Source: Bifiguratus adelaidae
Lineage: Eukaryota; Mucoromycota; Endogonomycetes; Endogonales
NCBI GenBank assembly: GCA_002261195.1
Contig: MVBO01000197.1
Coordinates: 1 to 21,038, forward strand
Direction: 5' to 3'
Length of the DNA stretch: 21,038 bases
Below the pieces are notes generated by a model, which ran no database searches, was not told the DNA's origin, and saw only the letters and a program-made list of their open reading frames with translations. Positions 18,629 through 21,038 of this stretch are shown here, piece after piece (the stretch's first letter is position 1; every line of letters begins with the position of its first letter). The position numbers and the translations under genes are program-made.

Positions 18629-19666
18629 AGCTCGCACGGAAGTAGGCATAATCACCTCGGGTTGTAGAGAAAGGTTTAGAGGGTTGACTGGGTTGCAAAT
18701 ATCAGCATTGATTTCTTTTCTTTATCGTACGCTCCCTGTCGTAGAACGGCCCTAAATATATTATAAGTCTGTGACTGAGTTGTTCCTCAGGCTGAAACAG
18801 TCGAGGGCAAGACAAAGCTGAGAACAAATAGACTAGATTTCCAAGCTATGCATGATTCAATAGGTCAAACCCATACCTACTCTACGAACTCCACTTCGAC
18901 ACCTTTTGATCAAGAGTTTTATCTCATTCTTGATTTAGCTGTGGGATGGACCAATGGCTTGTTTTCTGATAGTCTTAACGCTTCGAAGACAGCTGAGCAT
19001 AGACATTGCTGCTATCGAGCCATCTAGCAGAACTTCCATGAACAAACTAAGAGCCTGTTGAGTATGCAGCTCTTTGTAAATAGCCCATTATCTTTCAATG
19101 TAATTGTAAATTTGCGACATAGATCAAGCATAGTCAGGCAACTTGCCTAACGGCGATAGAAATGGTGACGCGACGTGGAGCGCAGGAGCTTCTAATATAC
19201 ATAATGGTAGATGAAGCAGACTGTATAGTAATATATCATCTTCTCGATTCGCCATCGATCCTTTCACCTGAAACGTTGCTTTGGTTTTCTTCTCATTTGG
19301 CGCATTTTTTGATTGTGCCTATGGCTTCCGTGGAAAGAAATGGTTTCTGGTGGTTGACTACGAATCAATCGGTAATGACTTCAGTCGATGTTTCCTTGAA
19401 AAATGACTGACCTTTGACTCTGCCGTATTCTGCTCTCTAGATCGTATTCGTCTGAATAAAGCGGGGAATTTTGGGCGATTGGCAAATTCCGCATTCTGCT
19501 GCACGCGAATTCGCAGGTGAGATGAACACTGACCGAAAGTGCTTCGTCCACGTGCATTGAGGTGTCAAGATTTCCCTCCCATTAGCCTTTCCTTCGCGAT
19601 TGTAGAGGAGCCAAAGTTGCCCAGTATTGACTGCTTTCATTGTTACTGCGGTTGTTGCCATTCACC
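18629..19666. other. No gene seen
   Basis: This is an AT-rich stretch with stops in all frames. The open frame at 19162-19410 has no recognisable motif or exon signals. The final 100 bases form the leader of the Crinkler-like gene, ending in TTCACCATGG, a very good start context. Confidence 0.5.
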
Positions 19667-21038
19667 ATGGACGTTCAAACGTTCCGTTTAAGATTTGTTC
19701 TGATCGCCGACGGGAAACCTTACAAGTCTACATCGTATGCAAGAGTACAAGTACAGTCGAATGACGAACTGTACGATCTTCAAGAGGCCATCAAAGCCAA
19801 GTGCCAAAACACACTAGCCGTTTTGGACGCGAACGATCTCTCTATCTTCAAGATTAACCCTACCGTCGAGCAAAGTCAAGACTTGCTCCAGGAGTTCAAG
19901 CGCGGCGAGCGAATCGATATGAGCAGTCTAAACCCTGTTCATTTAGACGGGCTGGCAGAGATCCATGACTTCTTCCCAGGTCAGCCGAATAACAAAGTCA
20001 TTCATTTGATAGTAGACTGCTCGGCAGCAGGTAGGTAGCTTGGTATACATTGTGGCTGGTTCTGACACATCTTACGTATTGATTTAATGTACCACCACTT
20101 TGTTCCTAGTCAGAAGAAGAGACGATGTAACGGTGCCGAGATGGAGCATCGATGAAGTTGATAAGGACGTCGTCATCCAAGAAGTGGAGTCCACATTATT
20201 TAGCAATCTCCAGGGATTCCAGATGTTTGATTCCCGAGTATATCGTCCTCCCATTTACCAGCCTGGTCGTCAGCATCCTAAAAGCAAGGCAATCAGCAGG
20301 CTTAATGTTCCGATGGTATCGGGGCGCCCATTGCTTCTCTTGCATAATCTACCCAGAAATGGTTCTGGCGGTCTAGTGGATACGAACTATTTGGAAATAA
20401 GTCTGAAGCCAGAGTCGAGTAAGCGACTTGCGGTTATCCTTGGCGCGTCAGGGTCTGGAAAGAGTCGGACGGTGATTGAGCTTTTGTGTAAGAAGTTCGG
20501 ATTTTATTTCACCTGCGCAACTGGAGGAACCGAACACGCAGTCGGCAGCCGCGACATGCAGGAAATGGTGGACAAGATCAAATTAAAATGCGGCAATCCA
20601 TACATGGTAGCTGAGAACGATGACTACGCTACTCGTTACATGACTTCTCTGGTTTTGGCTCGCATATATATCCTGAATTTCCTGCTGTCAAGGGCTGGAA
20701 TAACGGTAACGCCTTACGAATGGACAATGATGCAACTCTTCCCACTTTCGGTCGACGATGTGTTCCTTGTTGTTTCTCGGATTTTTCGACAATTGTCCTC
20801 GTCTGTTGGTTTGCTACTCATGGACCGCTGGCTTAAAGATTTACAAACTGCATCGGGACAAAGACGATTTCCGCTTGTGATTGATGAAGCGCAGAAACTT
20901 CTGAATACCCAGCATGTCTTTTCTTCTTTTTCCGAGAAAGAAAATGGGCGTCGGCCGCTATACACGCTCTTGATTCGACATCTAACGAACACCGGCCTAT
21001 TCTTTGTTATGCCGTGCGGGTCAGGACTGAGCCTCAAG
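19667..21038 (+). CDS. Crinkler-like (CRN) protein: CRN-type N-domain plus P-loop NTPase, partial at window edge
   Basis: Exon 1 is 19667-20030, intron 20031-20109 (gtagg...cctag, 79 bp), and exon 2 runs from 20110 to the edge without a stop: 431 codons visible. Residues 1-120 resemble the CRN ubiquitin-like header: a beta-hairpin start (FRLRFVLIADGKPY), then DLQEAIKAKCQN and LDANDLSIFKI, the counterpart of the family's KxAIKxK...DAxxLxLWK. A P-loop NTPase follows, with Walker A GASGSGKSRT (about 233-242) and Walker B PLVIDEAQKLL (Asp near 380). This is the standard Crinkler/RHS-type layout, in which a variable C-terminal effector, often nuclease- or kinase-like, comes last; that part lies outside the window. 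Such proteins occur in oomycetes, chytrids and a scatter of other fungi, as translocated effectors or in conflict between genomes. The gene is undamaged, unlike its neighbours. I recognise no secretion signal at its N-terminus. Confidence 0.75.

Noticed and set aside
19162..19410. An 82-codon open frame before the Crinkler-like gene
   Set aside because: There is no homology, splice signal or composition to support it, and it lies in an AT-rich spacer.
1..21038. tRNA, rRNA, CRISPR, or complete transposon with terminal repeats
   Set aside because: I searched by eye for T-loop words, spaced direct repeats and matching inverted ends and found none; a computed search could still find degenerate ones.

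Overview
This window is nuclear DNA from a filamentous fungus, most likely an ascomycete of the Pezizomycotina. Four things point there. Introns are short (44-79 bp), GT...AG, with ctaac/ctaat-type branch sites. There is a secreted large-subunit catalase. NB-ARC proteins are of the fungal STAND/NLR type. An OrsD-type (PF12013) sequence is present. No prokaryotic operon, tRNA, rRNA or CRISPR array was seen. Species-level placement is not possible from the sequence alone.

Layout from left to right. At 1-937 (-) is an MDR-family NADP-dependent oxidoreductase that runs off the left edge and carries an in-frame TAG at codon 18. From 938 to 5400 lies a gene graveyard: a possible short-chain dehydrogenase scrap, a GH43 glycosidase scrap (2883-3113), a broken NB-ARC ATPase (3152-about 4390) with a mutated Walker A motif, an unrecognised open stretch (4390-4715), and the C-terminal half of a trans-3-hydroxyproline dehydratase/proline racemase homologue (-). 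At 5500-5650 there is a cluster of CTAAG/CTTAG words around a 16-bp perfect palindrome. Then come two intact, intronless, head-to-head genes (5686-6573 -, 7356-8180 +) for secreted paralogues of a family I do not recognise. A five-exon secreted catalase follows at 9766-12267, with a one-base frameshift in exon 3 and Ile where the family has its catalytic Asn.

The right half holds a decayed OrsD-like gene (13064-14762), a decayed NB-ARC/TPR gene (15408-about 16930, -) with at least five frame breaks, and an NAD-dependent epimerase-type gene with one frame break (17664-18628). At the right edge is an intact two-exon Crinkler-like gene (19667 to the edge): a CRN-type N-terminal domain followed by a P-loop NTPase with Walker A and B motifs.

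These genes do not form an obvious pathway. The window reads as an accessory, fast-decaying compartment in which remains of self/non-self surveillance ATPases and an OrsD-type element surround a few conserved genes. The only uninterrupted genes are the two secreted paralogues and the Crinkler-like gene. The many one-base frame breaks, some in homopolymer runs, mean that assembly error must be excluded before any single-lesion gene is called dead.
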